From CAVSKL01 sp963728475 [NCBI: Candidatus Eiseniibacteriota bacterium] (GTDB taxonomy: Bacteria > Eisenbacteria > RBG-16-71-46 > JABDJR01), in contig CAVSKL010000001.1 in the NCBI GenBank assembly GCA_963728475.1, positions 62,001-126,000 on the forward strand: a stretch of DNA of 64,000 nt, given 5' to 3'. This document shows positions 25,613 to 34,766 of the stretch, piece after piece; position 1 is the first letter of the stretch; each line of letters opens with the position of its first letter. The translations under genes and the position numbers were made by a program. The notes under the pieces were generated by a model. The model saw only the letters and a program-made list of their open reading frames with translations. It was not told where the DNA came from and ran no database searches.

Positions 25613-26532
25613 ACATCGAACCCCTCGGCCCGGCCCCCGGTCCCGGCGCGCACCCCGCGTTCGAGACCGTCGATCTCACCAAGAAGTTCGGGAGCGTGGT
25701 CGCTCTGGACCGGATCACCCTCTCCGCCCCCGCCGGAAGCGTGGTGGGCCTGGTGGGCCGGAACGGCTGCGGCAAGACCACGCTGCTCCGGCACCTCATC
25801 GGGCTCCAGCTCCCCACCTCGGGAAGTTGCCGGACCCTGGGACGGGACGCGGCCGCGCTCGGCCCCGCCGAACTGGAGCGGATCGGGGTGGTGCACCAGG
25901 AGAACCGGTTTCTGGGATGGATGTCGGTGGAGCAGCACCTGCGTTTCGTGGGTTCGTTCTACCTCCGGTGGGACCTGCCGCTGGAAGCGAGGCTCCTGCG
26001 TGAGCTCGACCTGGACAAGCGGGCGCGGGTGGGCGCCCTTTCCCCCGGCAACGCCCAGAAGCTCGGCATCATCCTCGCGGTCTGCCATCACCCCGAACTC
26101 CTCATCCTGGACGAACCGGTGAGCGCGCTCGATCCCATCGCCCGCGAGCAGCTCCTCCAGATCCTCCTCGGCTTCCTGGACGGCTCCGCCCTCACCGTGG
26201 TGATCTCCTCCCACGTGCTCCGCGACGTGGAGCGGGTGGTGGACCGCGTGATCTGCCTGCACGAGGGCCGGCTCCGGGTCGACGAGCCCCTGGACGCGCT
26301 CCAGGAACGGTTCTCGGAATGGCTGGTCACCTCCCGCGAGGGGAAGCTACCCGTCTACTTCGACGAACCCTACGTCCTCCGCCACGAGGGGACGAGCTTC
26401 GAGGCGCGGGTCTACGTTCGGGACGCCGACGGGGGCCTCGCCGGCTTCCGCGAGCGCTACCGGGCCGAGGTGGTGGAGCGTCCGCTCAACCTGGAGCGCA
26501 TGTTTCCCCTCTTCCTGGAGGAGAAGGTGTGA
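25609..26532 (+). CDS. ABC transporter ATP-binding protein (YtrB-like)
   Basis: 307 residues. Walker A is GLVGRNGCGKTTLL, the Q-loop region is IGVVHQENRFLGWMSVEQHL, the signature is degenerate (GALSPGNAQKLGIILA instead of LSGGQ), Walker B is PELLILDEPVSALDP and the H-loop is VVISSHVLRDVE. The last 75 residues form an extra domain beginning SEWLVTSREGKLPVYF. It should drive the membrane protein encoded next, whose ATG overlaps its stop by one base. The SPGNAQK signature is also seen in YtrB-like exporters. Substrate unknown; such systems often respond to cell-envelope stress. Confidence 0.9.
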   Translation: MNIEPLGPAPGPGAHPAFETVDLTKKFGSVVALDRITLSAPAGSVVGLVGRNGCGKTTLLRHLIGLQLPTSGSCRTLGRDAAALGPAELERIGVVHQENRFLGWMSVEQHLRFVGSFYLRWDLPLEARLLRELDLDKRARVGALSPGNAQKLGIILAVCHHPELLILDEPVSALDPIAREQLLQILLGFLDGSALTVVISSHVLRDVERVVDRVICLHEGRLRVDEPLDALQERFSEWLVTSREGKLPVYFDEPYVLRHEGTSFEARVYVRDADGGLAGFRERYRAEVVERPLNLERMFPLFLEEKV

Positions 26533-28085
26533 TGCGCTCCCCCTTCCAGTGGCGCCTCTACCGGAGATGGTCGGTTCTCTACTGGTTCGTGATGGCGCCC
26601 TTTCTCCTCCTCTGGTTCTTCGTGCTGCACGAGGCGGTGTTCGGCCGCGCCCATCCCATGGACGGGATCACCCTGCCGCTCAAGCACGTGCCGGTGGCGG
26701 TGATTCACTTCCGGGCGCTCTCGGTGAACGGACAGCCGGTGGAGGCGTGGGGCCGGTTCCTGCACCTGGCGCTCCTCACCGTTTCCGGTTTCGCGGGATA
26801 CCTTCTGGGCCGCGTGGTGCTGGGCGAGGTGCAGCACGCCTGGTTCAGCTTCACCCTCCCCCGCGCCCGCCGCCGGCTGGCGGAGTCGTTGGTCTCGGTG
26901 GGAGGGCTGTTCCTGCTGGTGGAGGCCGCCGGCTATGCCTTCCTGGGCGGGCCGCTCTCCCCTCCCGAGGCCCTGGCGCTCGCCGCCCTCGCCTTCTCGT
27001 GCGGCGTTCTTCTCGCCCGCACCCTGGACCGGGGCCCGGGAGGGCTACTCCCCCTGGCGGCGGGGACCGCGTTGTGGCTCTGGGTGGATCCGGTCGCCGG
27101 ATTCCTCGGCCGGGACCCCTGGGCGGCGGTCCCGGCCTGCCTGGGAGCGGCGGCGGCGATCATCGCGTGGTGCTTCACCCGGACCGCCGCCCGGGACCAA
27201 CCGTCGCGGCACCTGGCCCGGGCGGGGGGGGCGGTCCTCCCCGCGCTCGGCATCCTCAAACCGAAGTCGCTGGACGAGCCGCTGGGCGAGGCGCGCGGGG
27301 TCTGGACGGGCGGCCGCCCCGGAACGAGCCCCTATCGCTGGATCCGGGCGATCAGCTACCAGAACAGCCGGGGTCTCCGGGGCGGCGAAGTGGCCCGGAC
27401 GGTGATCCTGGCCTTCGCCACCCTGGGCTTCGTGGCGCTCCTGGCCCTGGTGGGGGCGTCCCAAGACGCCGGCACCGTCCGGGAAGCGGTGCGGACGTTC
27501 GCGCTCGGGATACTCCTGGTTCCTTCCCGGGTGGAAGAGAGCCACGTCTCGGCCTGGATGGTGTACTGGTGCATCTCCTACGGCTTCCTCATCTACTCGG
27601 TGAACAGCGCGTTCACCCTGCGGCCGGGCTGGGCGTACCCGCTCTCCCGCGACGACCGGGCGCGGATCACCTGGTTGGGAAGCCTGGCCCAGGCCCTCGG
27701 GCTGGTGGTGGCGGTGGCCGCAATCTTCCTGGGCACCGCGATCGCCCTCACCGCCTTCACCGGGGCCGCGGTAGCGCCCCAACCGGGAGGGGGGCTGGTC
27801 CGGGCCCTGGCGGGGAGCCTGATCTTCCTCCCGCTCCTCCAGTGGATCTCCGTCCGCTACCCCCGGTTCGACTCCCGCGGCTGCCGCCGGTTCCATCCGT
27901 TCTCGATCACCGTGATGGCGGTGTTCCCGATCCTCGCGGGCTACTGGGCCTGGCTCTGGCCCACCGGACGGTTGAGGCTCCCCGGTCCGGTTTCGGCGGC
28001 GGTGATCCTCGGTCTCCTCGTGATCTCGCAGGACATCTTCCACCGCGTGCTCCGGAGGCACTTCCGCCATGCCGACCTCACCTGA
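26532..28085 (+). CDS. Polytopic membrane protein, ABC transporter permease partner
   Basis: 517 residues with about ten hydrophobic segments, for example LYWFVMAPFLLLWFFVLHEA near the start, VILAFATLGFVALLALVGAS in the middle and ILAGYWAWLWPTGRL near the end. No recognisable motif beyond membrane topology. Position directly after the ATPase (TGATG junction) and under the GntR regulator makes it the presumed permease of the ABC system. It could instead be an integral sensor or enzyme; the family is not recognised. Confidence 0.75.
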   Translation: MRSPFQWRLYRRWSVLYWFVMAPFLLLWFFVLHEAVFGRAHPMDGITLPLKHVPVAVIHFRALSVNGQPVEAWGRFLHLALLTVSGFAGYLLGRVVLGEVQHAWFSFTLPRARRRLAESLVSVGGLFLLVEAAGYAFLGGPLSPPEALALAALAFSCGVLLARTLDRGPGGLLPLAAGTALWLWVDPVAGFLGRDPWAAVPACLGAAAAIIAWCFTRTAARDQPSRHLARAGGAVLPALGILKPKSLDEPLGEARGVWTGGRPGTSPYRWIRAISYQNSRGLRGGEVARTVILAFATLGFVALLALVGASQDAGTVREAVRTFALGILLVPSRVEESHVSAWMVYWCISYGFLIYSVNSAFTLRPGWAYPLSRDDRARITWLGSLAQALGLVVAVAAIFLGTAIALTAFTGAAVAPQPGGGLVRALAGSLIFLPLLQWISVRYPRFDSRGCRRFHPFSITVMAVFPILAGYWAWLWPTGRLRLPGPVSAAVILGLLVISQDIFHRVLRRHFRHADLT

Positions 28086-28233
28086 CCCCGGGCGGAGCCC
28101 GGGGGACCACCTTGACCACGGCCGCGGCCTCGCCGACACTCGGGCGCGCGATCCCGCATCCCGGCCCCCCTCGCCCGTCGCCCCGGATCGCCTGCGATCC
28201 CGGAATCTCATGTCCTCACGGAAGGGCCCGAAC

Positions 28234-29136
28234 ATGGAAATCACCCTCGAACTGGAGAACATCCGGAAGTCCTACGGGGACTTCACCGCGGTGGACGGAG
28301 TCTCGCTCCGGGTGCCCGGAGGCACCGTCTTCGGGCTTCTCGGCCCCAACGGAGCGGGCAAGACCACCACCATCCGAATGATCATGGACATCATCGCTCC
28401 CGACTCCGGGAAGATCCTCTTCTTCGGACGGCCCCGGACCGCCGACGACCTCCACCGGATCGGCTACCTTCCGGAGGAGCGCGGGCTCTACCGGAAGATG
28501 ACGGTGACCGACCACCTCGTCTTCTTCGCCGAACTCCACGGGCTCAAGAAGCGCGACGCCCTGCCCCGGATCGGGACATGGCTGGAGAAGCTGGATCTCT
28601 CGGGCTGGGCGGCCAAGAAGGTGGAGGAGCTGTCGAAGGGGATGCAGCAGAAGATCCAGCTCGTGGGCACCCTTCTCCACGAGCCGGAAGTGGTGATCCT
28701 GGACGAGCCGTTTTCGGGGCTCGACCCCATCAACCAGCAGCTTTTCAAGGAGGTGCTGGACGACTACAAGCGCGAGGGCCGCACCCTCCTCTTCTCCACC
28801 CACATCATGGAGCAGGCGGAGAAGCTCTGCGACCACGTCTGCCTCATCTCCCACGGCCGCATGGTGCTGGACGGGGAACTCAAGGCGATCAAGCAGGAGC
28901 AGGGGGGGAACAGCTACCGGGTGGTGGCCACCGGCGAGATGGACCGGCTGCAGTCGGTGCCCGGGGTGGAACAGGTGGTGCAACGGAACGGCGACGTGAG
29001 ACTCCTGCTCCGGCCCGGCGTCGCCGGCTCCGACGTCCTTCGCGAGATGGTGCAATTCCTGCAGGTCCAGGAGTTCCGGTCCGAGGAACCGACGCTCGAG
29101 GAAATCTTCATCAAGGCGGTGCGCAATGAGGGCTGA
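28234..29136 (+). CDS. ABC transporter ATP-binding protein, NatA-like
   Basis: 300 residues. Walker A GLLGPNGAGKTTTIRMIM, signature VEELSKGMQQKIQLVGTLLH, Walker B VVILDEPFSGLDPINQQLF and H-loop LLFSTHIMEQAEKLC are all intact. The C-terminal domain (from about 215) resembles the accessory domain of NatA/YhaQ-type exporters. An upstream ATG at 28210 is in frame; 28234 is preferred because GGAAGG lies about nine bases before it. The gene overlaps the permease gene by 11 bases. Confidence 0.93.
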   Translation: MEITLELENIRKSYGDFTAVDGVSLRVPGGTVFGLLGPNGAGKTTTIRMIMDIIAPDSGKILFFGRPRTADDLHRIGYLPEERGLYRKMTVTDHLVFFAELHGLKKRDALPRIGTWLEKLDLSGWAAKKVEELSKGMQQKIQLVGTLLHEPEVVILDEPFSGLDPINQQLFKEVLDDYKREGRTLLFSTHIMEQAEKLCDHVCLISHGRMVLDGELKAIKQEQGGNSYRVVATGEMDRLQSVPGVEQVVQRNGDVRLLLRPGVAGSDVLREMVQFLQVQEFRSEEPTLEEIFIKAVRNEG

Positions 29137-30406
29137 CAAGGTTCTGGTGATCCTGAAGCGGGAATACGTGAGCCGGGTCAAGACCAAGGGGTTCTGGCTC
29201 GCCACCTTCGTGCTCCCGGTGTTCATCCTCGCCATGACCGTGGTTCCGGCCCTGGTCATGTCCAAGGCCAAGTCCGCGCAACGGCTGGCGGTGGTGGACG
29301 AGACGGGAACGGTGGCCGGCCCGCTCGCCGACGACCTGGCCAAGCGCACGGCGTCGGGAAAGAAGGCGGTCACCATCCAGGTGGAGGTGGTGGAGCCGGC
29401 CGCCGACGCCGAGGCCCAGCGGAAGGAGCTGGACCGGGAGGTGCTCTCCGGGAAGATCGACGCCTGGCTCTGGGTGGACAGGAAGGGGCTGGAAGCCGAC
29501 CGGGTCGAGTACCACGCCCAGAACATCTCGAATTTCGCCACCCAGGCGGTGCTCGGCAACGCGGTCTCGGACGTGGTGCGCCGCGCCCGGCTGATCGCGG
29601 CCGGCTTCGACCCCGAACGGATCCAGGGGCTGGAGAAATCGATCGACATCTCCACCGTGCGGCTCACCGAGAGGGGAAGCCGGGCGGAGAAGAGCGAGGC
29701 CGGATTCATCTTCGCCTACGTGCTCTTCCTCCTCCTCTACATGGTGCTCATCATCTACGGGCAACAGGTGATGCAGGGGGTGCTGGAGGAGAAGTCCTCG
29801 CGGGTGGTGGAGCTGGTGGTCTCGTCCGCCTCTCCCTTCGAGCTGATGATGGGAAAGCTCATCGGGATCTGTTGCACCGGGCTCACCCAGCTCGCGGTGT
29901 GGATGGCCACCCTGGCGGTGGTGACCGCCCCCGCGGTGGCGGCGAGCATCGCGTGGCTGCCCGCGGACTTCAGCCTCCCGGTCCTCCCGCCGGCCCTGAT
30001 CGTGCACTTCTTCGTGCTGTTCCTCCTCGGCTTCTTCATGTTCGCCAGCTTCTACGCCGGCATCGGGGCCTCGTTCAACTCGGCCCAGGAGGCGCAGCAG
30101 CTGGCCAGCGTGGCCATCGTCTTCCTGGTGGCCCCGTTCATGTTCATGATGCCGGTGATCAACGACCCCGACTCCACCCTGGCGGTGGTGCTGTCGCTGG
30201 TCCCGGTCTTCACCCCGCTCCTCATGATGCTCCGGATCGCGGTCAAGACGCCCCCCTTGTGGCAGATCCTCCTCGCCTACGGGATCACCGGCGCCTTCTC
30301 GGTGCTCATGGTGTGGGTGGCGGCCCGGATCTACCGGGTGGGGATCCTCATGTACGGGAAGAAGCCCACGGTGCAGGAGATCCTGCGCTGGACCCGCTAC
30401 GCATGA
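29126..30406 (+). CDS. ABC-2 type permease, NatB/YhaP-like
   Basis: 426 residues. The N-terminal helix FWLATFVLPVFILAMTVVPA is followed by a large extracytoplasmic domain (about residues 45-185), then five or six helices including GFIFAYVLFLLLYMVLIIYG. The sequence VMQGVLEEKSSRVVELVVSS with FELMMGKLIG is the ABC-2 family signature. With the ATPase it forms an exporter of the NatAB type, for which sodium or toxic-compound extrusion is known in Bacillus; the substrate here is not determined. A perfect hairpin terminator follows. Confidence 0.92.
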   Translation: MRADKVLVILKREYVSRVKTKGFWLATFVLPVFILAMTVVPALVMSKAKSAQRLAVVDETGTVAGPLADDLAKRTASGKKAVTIQVEVVEPAADAEAQRKELDREVLSGKIDAWLWVDRKGLEADRVEYHAQNISNFATQAVLGNAVSDVVRRARLIAAGFDPERIQGLEKSIDISTVRLTERGSRAEKSEAGFIFAYVLFLLLYMVLIIYGQQVMQGVLEEKSSRVVELVVSSASPFELMMGKLIGICCTGLTQLAVWMATLAVVTAPAVAASIAWLPADFSLPVLPPALIVHFFVLFLLGFFMFASFYAGIGASFNSAQEAQQLASVAIVFLVAPFMFMMPVINDPDSTLAVVLSLVPVFTPLLMMLRIAVKTPPLWQILLAYGITGAFSVLMVWVAARIYRVGILMYGKKPTVQEILRWTRYA

Positions 30407-30443
30407 CCGGCTGAACCGGCCGGCCGGCGCCGGCGTGTTTCCG

Positions 30444-30473
30444 GAAGCGGGAGGGTCGCCACCCTCCCGCTTC
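30444..30473 (+). terminator. Strong hairpin terminator
   Basis: GAAGCGGGAGGGT (30444-30456) pairs perfectly over 13 bases with ACCCTCCCGCTTC (30461-30473) around a CGCC loop. It lies 38 bases after the ABC-2 permease stop and closes that operon before the MATE gene. Confidence 0.75.
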
Positions 30474-30558
30474 GCATTCCTCCCCCGGGGCCCGGCCGCC
30501 CGTCCGGTTTCTGGTATGATGCGCGGCTCCATTCTCCCCTTCCATCCGGTGCCGAATC

Positions 30559-31920
30559 ATGTCCAGAACCCGAGTCGAAGCGCGCAGACTGGTCTCGCTG
30601 GCTACCCCGGTGGTGATCACCCAGGTCACGAGCATGCTCATGGGAGTGGTGGACGTGCTCATGGTCGGCCACGTGGGGGTGAACGCCCTCGGAGCGGCGT
30701 CCCTGGGGAGGCTCTGGGTGTTCGGGACCATCCTCTTCGGGATGGGGACGGTGTTCGGGATCGACCCCCTGGTCACCCAGGCCCACGGGAACCGCGATCC
30801 GCGCCGCCTGGCGGTCGCGGTGCAGCGGGGCGCGGTGCTGGCGCTCCTGGTCGGGATCCCCCTCGGCGTGCTCTGGCTCTTCACCGGCAAGGTGCTCCGG
30901 GCTCTGGGCCAGGATCCGGGGTTGGCGCAGATGGCGCAGCGCTACGTGGTGGTCCAGATCCCCAGCATCCCCGCCATCCTGCTCTTCACCGTGCTCCGGC
31001 AGTACCTCCAGGGACGGGGAATCATGCGGCCGGCCATGTGGACCGCCATCGCCGCCAACCTGGTGAACGTGGCCCTCAACTGGGCGCTCATCTACGGGCA
31101 CCTGGGCGCGCCGGCCATGGGCGTGGTGGGGGCGGGGATCGCCACCGCCGTCACCCGCTGGGTCATGTTCACGGTGCTGTTCGCGATCGTGATGGGGGCC
31201 CGGCTTCACGAGGGGGCGTGGGTGCCGTGGAGCCGGGCGGCGGTGAGCCCGGCCGGCCTGCGCGAGGTCCTCCACATGGGGCTCCCGGTGGGTCTCCAGA
31301 TGAGCCTGGAGGTATGGGCGTTCGAGCTGGCCACCCTGATGGCGGGGCGGCTGGGCGCGATCCCGCTGGCCGCGCATACCATCGCGCTCAACGTGGCCTC
31401 GCTGTCGTTCATGGTGCCGCTGGGGGTGTCGCAGGCCGCCGTCACCCGGGTGGGAAACCTGATCGGGGCGGGCGAGCCGCGGCGGGCCCAGCTGGCGGCG
31501 TGGGTGGCGGTGGCGATGGGCGCGGGGGTGATGACGGTGTCGGCGGTGGCGTTCGTGGTGTTCCGCAACCTCATCCCGAGGATCTACACCCGGGATCTCT
31601 CGGTGATCGCGGCCACCGCCTCCGTCCTCCCGATCGCGGCCGCGTTCCAGCTCTTCGACGGCACCCAGGTGGTGGGCTCAGGGATCCTGCGCGGCATGGG
31701 GCGGACCCGGCCCGCCGCCGCGTTCAACCTGATCGGCTACTACGGCCTGGCCCTCCCGCTGGCGGCGTGGCTGGGGTTCGGCCGCGGCCTGGGGCTGACC
31801 GGGATCTGGTGGGGCCTGGCCCTCGGGTTGGCCTCGGTGGCGCTGATGCTGGTAGCCTGGATATGGCGACGCGGGCCGGCTCGGAATGCCGTGCCGGCCA
31901 GCGTCGCCGGCTCCCGCTGA
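30559..31920 (+). CDS. MATE-family multidrug efflux protein, NorM type
   Basis: 453 residues with twelve hydrophobic segments in two similar halves. N-half signature: LATPVVITQVTSMLMGVVDV and VGHVGVNALGAASLG. C-half signature: MGLPVGLQMSLEVWAFELAT and VSQAAVTRVGNLIGAGEP, the conserved RVGnxlGAG motif. Such transporters expel cationic drugs in exchange for protons or sodium. The ATG at 30559 follows a short leader; no operon partner is apparent. Confidence 0.94.
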   Translation: MSRTRVEARRLVSLATPVVITQVTSMLMGVVDVLMVGHVGVNALGAASLGRLWVFGTILFGMGTVFGIDPLVTQAHGNRDPRRLAVAVQRGAVLALLVGIPLGVLWLFTGKVLRALGQDPGLAQMAQRYVVVQIPSIPAILLFTVLRQYLQGRGIMRPAMWTAIAANLVNVALNWALIYGHLGAPAMGVVGAGIATAVTRWVMFTVLFAIVMGARLHEGAWVPWSRAAVSPAGLREVLHMGLPVGLQMSLEVWAFELATLMAGRLGAIPLAAHTIALNVASLSFMVPLGVSQAAVTRVGNLIGAGEPRRAQLAAWVAVAMGAGVMTVSAVAFVVFRNLIPRIYTRDLSVIAATASVLPIAAAFQLFDGTQVVGSGILRGMGRTRPAAAFNLIGYYGLALPLAAWLGFGRGLGLTGIWWGLALGLASVALMLVAWIWRRGPARNAVPASVAGSR

Positions 31921-32037
31921 GCCCTTGCCGGCGGGGACCGGAAGAACTCCGTGGACCCGCCCCCGACCCCTCAACCGTGTTTCACGTCGCGCCGTTTGGC
32001 GAGCAGCCGGCGACGGGCCACGGAGAAAGAACCGCGT

Positions 32038-32074
32038 CCCGGGGGTCGAGCGCCCGCGGCACCCGGCCCCCGGG
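32038..32074. terminator. Possible bidirectional terminator between convergent genes
   Basis: CCCGGGGG (32038-32045) and CCCCCGGG (32067-32074) can form an eight-pair stem with a 21-base loop. It lies between the MATE stop and the 3' end of the glycine-zipper gene on the other strand. Confidence 0.35.
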
Positions 32075-32080
32075 GGTCTC

Positions 32081-32524
32081 TCACATGTCCACGTGCAACA
32101 CGCCGACCCGGACTTCCCGGTAGGTGGTACCCACCGGCCCCGGATCGGATTCGAAGTGGAGGACGGGGGGGGCGAGGTTCAACGACTCGTCGTCTCCACC
32201 CACCGAGGAAGCGGTGCCCTTGGGCTCCGGGCGGAGCAGCACGTAGATCACGCCGATCACCGCGCCCGCGGCCGCGCCGCCGGCCACACCCCACTTGAGG
32301 GCGTCGCCGGTGCTGACGTCGCTGTTGTCGCTCTTGACCAGGGCGTAGGCTCCGCCGAGGACGAGGCCGGTACCGGCCCCGTAGAGGGTGGTCTTGAAGA
32401 TGATGGTTCCGGGATTGGACTGGCCCTTGCGTTGCTCGATGACCTGGGCCTGTGCGGTCGCGGCCCAGACGGTCAGGCAAAGCAGGGCGGTTCCGATTCC
32501 GCGAATCCAATTGCTTCGACTCAT
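32081..32524 (-). CDS. Secreted glycine-zipper protein of unknown function
   Basis: 147 residues. A signal peptide (GIGTALLCLTVWAATAQAQV) is followed by two glycine/alanine-rich hydrophobic stretches, TTLYGAGTGLVLGGAYALVK and KWGVAGGAAAGAVIGVIYVL, with GxxxG spacing as in glycine-zipper envelope proteins. The C-terminal 45 residues are acidic to neutral and contain LHFESDPGPVG. The ATG at 32524 follows AGGAGGTCGTC on the coding strand. Probably outer-membrane or periplasm associated; no family assignment. Confidence 0.75.
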   Translation of the reverse strand: MSRSNWIRGIGTALLCLTVWAATAQAQVIEQRKGQSNPGTIIFKTTLYGAGTGLVLGGAYALVKSDNSDVSTGDALKWGVAGGAAAGAVIGVIYVLLRPEPKGTASSVGGDDESLNLAPPVLHFESDPGPVGTTYREVRVGVLHVDM

Positions 32525-32693
32525 GACGACCTCCTGATTCCATTCGAAACCCGTCCCCCGAAAGGGGACTCGCGATTTCATGTAACGACAATGAACTTCA
32601 GGCGCCGAGCTGAAACGATAATGTGCGCCCCTGTGTTCTTCACTGTAGCCGGGGAGGGGGACGGCGGCTATCGGGGGATCCCCGGCAAAACCG

Positions 32694-34103
32694 CTAGTCC
32701 CGGTTCGCGCCCGCACCCGGGGAGAATCCCCCGGGCCGCCGGCGAGGGTCCTCGTGCACCGTAATCACTCGCAGATCCATCACGTTGGTGCGGGTGGAGC
32801 CGGTGCGGACGAGGCCGCCGGTCCGGTCGAAGAAGGTGTAGGCGTCGTGGCGATCCAGGTAGGCGCGGGGGTCGAGCCCGGAGCGCCGGGCCCGCGCCGC
32901 GACGGCGGCGTCGGCCACCGCGCCCGCGGCGTCGGTGGGGCCGTCCTCACCGTCGGTGCCCCCGGAGAAGAAGGCGGCCCCCTTCAGGCCCGCCTCGCCC
33001 AGATGCGCGAGCGCGGCCAGGGCCAGCTCCTGGTTCCGGCCCCCCTTTCCGGGATCGGGACCCAAACGCACCGTGGTCTCGCCGCCGGACAGGATGCACA
33101 CCGGGGGCCGCGCCGGCCGCGCGTCCCGGCGGGCCGAGGCCACCAGCCCGGCCAGCGCCGTCCCCACCTCGCGCGACTCCCCCTCCACGAACGAACCCAG
33201 ATCCACCACCCGGTATCCACGCAGCCGCGCCTCCCGCGCCGCCGCGTCGATCGCGACGCGGCCGTTTCCGATCACCGCGTTCACCACCCGCGGCCCCAGG
33301 CGCTTGGGGGTTTCGGGGAGGCCGCCGTCGCGGCCTCGGGCGAGATGCGCGGCCACCCCCGAGGGTACGCGCCCCGTCAACCGGTACTTCTCGAGCACCC
33401 CCCAGGCGTCGGCGAAGGTGGTGGGGTCGGGCGCGGTCGGCCCCGAGGCGATCACGTCCACCGGATCGCCGACCACGTCGGAAAGGATGAGGCTCACCAC
33501 CGGCGCCCGGGTAGCCGCGGCCAGGCCTCCCCCCTTCAACCGCGAGAGATGCTTCCGGACCGCGTTCATCTCGTTGATGGTGGCGCCGCAGGCGTGGAGG
33601 AGCCCGGTGGCCCGCTGCTTGTCCTCGAGGGTGACGGCGCCGGCGGGGAGCGGGAGAAGCGCCGAGCCTCCGCCCGAGAGGAGCACCACCACCAGGTCGC
33701 GCGCGCCGGCGGAGGCGGCCAGTTCCAGGATCCGGGCCGCGCCTTCCACCCCGGCGGCGGTGGGCCGGTTCTCGGAGCCGGAGCGGGCGGGATGAAGCAC
33801 GATGTGCTCCAGGCGCTTCGCGTCGCGGTCCGGCACGTTCACGAGCCCGGTGAGCGCCAGGCCGCGGTCGAGAGCGGGGCGGAGCGCGGCCTCGAGCCCC
33901 TCCGCCATGGCCGCCGAGGCCTTGCCCGCGCCTACCGCCACCAGCCGGCGCAGGCGGTCCAGAGGCACCCGGGTGCCGGCGACCCGGAGTTCCCCCCGAC
34001 CCGTCCGGACCGCGCCGCGGACGAGCCGGCCGCCGTCCACCGCCTGCACTCCCGCCCTCCAGATACCGATCGCGTCCGCCCTCGGTGTCGCGCGTTCTCC
34101 CAT
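32694..34103 (-). CDS. Glycerate 2-kinase, MOFRL/GckA type
   Basis: 469 residues of the type II glycerate kinase family (DUF4147 plus MOFRL domains). Visible blocks are VAVGAGKASAAMAEGLEAAL, VVVLLSGGGSALLPLPAG, LSRLKGGGLA, LILSDVVGDPVDVIASGPT and, in the MOFRL part, CILSGGETTVRLGPDPGKGG then GRNQELALAAL and FFSGGTDGEDGPTDAAGA. It phosphorylates D-glycerate to 2-phosphoglycerate. The ATG at 34103 follows GGGGAG; the longer in-frame extension lacks similarity. A D-2-hydroxyacid dehydrogenase that can make D-glycerate lies 660 bases away, divergently. Confidence 0.93.
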   Translation of the reverse strand: MGERATPRADAIGIWRAGVQAVDGGRLVRGAVRTGRGELRVAGTRVPLDRLRRLVAVGAGKASAAMAEGLEAALRPALDRGLALTGLVNVPDRDAKRLEHIVLHPARSGSENRPTAAGVEGAARILELAASAGARDLVVVLLSGGGSALLPLPAGAVTLEDKQRATGLLHACGATINEMNAVRKHLSRLKGGGLAAATRAPVVSLILSDVVGDPVDVIASGPTAPDPTTFADAWGVLEKYRLTGRVPSGVAAHLARGRDGGLPETPKRLGPRVVNAVIGNGRVAIDAAAREARLRGYRVVDLGSFVEGESREVGTALAGLVASARRDARPARPPVCILSGGETTVRLGPDPGKGGRNQELALAALAHLGEAGLKGAAFFSGGTDGEDGPTDAAGAVADAAVAARARRSGLDPRAYLDRHDAYTFFDRTGGLVRTGSTRTNVMDLRVITVHEDPRRRPGGFSPGAGANRD

Positions 34104-34346
34104 GTCGATCTCCCCGCCGGCCGCGCCGGCCTCATCGACCCGCTTCCGGGCGCCCCCGCCGGCCCGTCGATAACTTGAAGCCCGGCCAACCGGCCGATCT
34201 CGTCCCTCCGCTCCGCGGCATGAATGTAGCGCCGTCGGCAACTCGACCCTCCCGGTCCGAATCAGCACCACCTCACCGCGCTGATGAAAGGCACCCTAGC
34301 GCGCCGCAGGTCCGGGGTCCATCCAGCCTCATCGAGCGGTCCCCGG

Positions 34347-34625
34347 TCACCTGACGCCTGAGAGCCGCCGGGACCGCCGGTTAGTGCCCGGTCCATTCCC
34401 AAGTCCAAGTTCCTTCTCGATCTTCCGTTCCGGCCGGTGACCGAGGCGGCGCAGCCCGCCGAGCACGGCCCATACCGGCCGTCCTACCCTCCACTGTCGT
34501 AACGCATTGTCCTTGTTCGCGATCGTTAGCTCCGGCCCCTCCCGGCTCCGCAATCCACGCCCGCACGCCACCCTCGGATCCCGCTTCGAGTCGTGGAATC
34601 TCACCCAGGTGATACCCTCCGTCAT
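34347..34625 (-). CDS. Small hypothetical basic protein
   Basis: A 92-residue frame beginning MTEGITWVRFHDSKRDPRVA and containing TIANKDNALRQWRVGRPVWA and LRRLGHRPERKIEKELGLGN. It is preceded by an excellent ribosome site, AGGAGG six bases before the ATG at 34625. The surrounding region is less G+C-biased than the neighbours and no other gene covers it. I recognise no family. The start signal is the main support; it could be a decayed gene. The remaining gap 34104-34346 shows nothing. Confidence 0.4.
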   Translation of the reverse strand: MTEGITWVRFHDSKRDPRVACGRGLRSREGPELTIANKDNALRQWRVGRPVWAVLGGLRRLGHRPERKIEKELGLGNGPGTNRRSRRLSGVR

Positions 34626-34766
34626 GACCGGCCTCCTATCATCCGCATGCCGTCTTCGGACGTCCACCGCCCGATAGCCCGCGAGTTCACCGATGGCGAG
34701 ACCGGTCACTTCATATGGTTTAGAATCGCCGGAAGCATTCCGGCCTTCAACCGAGGACACGCCCCC

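Noticed and set aside
29126-29136. Eleven-base overlap between the NatA-like and NatB-like genes as a possible programmed frameshift
   Set aside because: Both proteins have complete family domains with their own starts and stops, so an ordinary operon overlap explains it.
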